Source: Sphingomonas sp. PP-CC-1A-547 (GTDB taxonomy: Bacteria; Pseudomonadota; Alphaproteobacteria; Sphingomonadales; Sphingomonadaceae). Taken from it: a stretch of 64,000 nt of DNA. The notes beneath the pieces are model-generated. The model was given only the letters and a program-made list of their open reading frames with translations, was not told where the DNA came from and did not search any database. Location: the NCBI RefSeq assembly GCF_003610375.1, contig NZ_RAPZ01000012.1, positions 484,011 through 548,010 on the forward strand, in the 5' to 3' direction. Below, piece by piece: positions 63,812-64,000 of the stretch (position 1 is the first letter of the stretch; each line of letters starts with the position of its first letter). Made by a program: the position numbers and the translations under genes.

Positions 63812-64000
63812 CAGTGAGGCGATGCCATTTACCGTAAACGAACAGCAGGCGAGAAGGGATCGGCGTTCTCGAAATCCATCCCTCGCGAGAATGCCGGCTC
63901 GGGCAAGAACGCCCACACCCGGACGCTCGGGTTAGTAATTCGGAGTCCCGGTAGTAGTCATTCGTTCAGTGGGATTATGGGGAACTTTCCAGACATGAGT

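Overview
The window looks like chromosome of an alphaproteobacterium of the Sphingomonas type. The evidence is the high GC content, the alphaproteobacterial GAAC-N7-GAAC SOS box in front of an imuA-imuB-dnaE2 cassette, the split pntAA/pntAB/pntB transhydrogenase, a 40-residue aa3-oxidase subunit IV, HWE-type histidine kinase architecture and several GC-rich palindromic repeat families. The genus is inferred from gene content; no rRNA is present.

Core region (1-51.7 kb). 0.1-3.2 kb: two paralogous Tat-exported ferritin-like proteins and an outer-membrane barrel. 3.6-5.6 kb: thiC under a TPP riboswitch. 5.6-7.8 kb: an AT-rich foreign patch with a DUF5677-like gene and a four-gene toxin-antitoxin run (yefM-yoeB-parD-parE). 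7.9-13.6 kb: housekeeping genes (ung, a zinc-less YjdM/PhnA, aguB, DUF4337, a metallo-beta-lactamase-fold lipoprotein, an alpha/beta hydrolase). 13.6-19.8 kb: a tricarboxylate unit (CitMHS carrier, O/P-type porin, periplasmic binding protein) divergent from a TctD/TctE-like two-component pair. 19.9-26 kb: signalling (MHYT-PAS-GGDEF-EAL protein, LOV-HWE histidine kinase, single-domain response regulator) and a class I glutamine amidotransferase. 26-30.4 kb: an AttEFGH-like ABC export system with a lipocalin-like partner. 30.4-32.6 kb: a penicillin/AHL acylase, then tRNA-Gly. 33-38.7 kb: the SOS mutasome imuA-imuB-dnaE2, whose polymerase gene carries an in-frame palindromic repeat. 39-46.9 kb: a cnoX-LON-Trm112 operon, an alpha-hydroxyacid oxidase/class II aldolase operon with a divergent Crp/Fnr regulator, DUF72 and a sigma-54 activator. 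47-50.6 kb: the pnt operon, with a hicAB module lodged between pntAA and pntAB.

Accessory region (51.7 kb to the end). tRNA-Val is followed by a tyrosine integrase pointing at it, the usual left edge of an integrated island. The island holds an XRE regulator and a decaying type VI secretion effector module: a PAAR spike protein, an in-frame effector remnant behind stop codons, a frameshifted ankyrin protein and a frameshifted DUF1795/Eag-type chaperone. It then holds tRNA-Pro, about 1.1 kb without convincing genes, and small unknown genes. The last part has two regulator-plus-hydrolase cassettes: PadR, a membrane protein and a serine hydrolase; and an ArsR-like repressor divergent from an S41-type peptidase across a perfect 11-bp inverted repeat. 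The right end of the island is not in the window.

The observations most worth a second look are the repeat-derived peptide inside DnaE2, hicAB inside the pnt operon, the degenerate PAAR/Eag module, the orphan binding protein beside TctDE, and the hairpins that bury ribosome-binding sites upstream of thiC and of a winged-helix gene.
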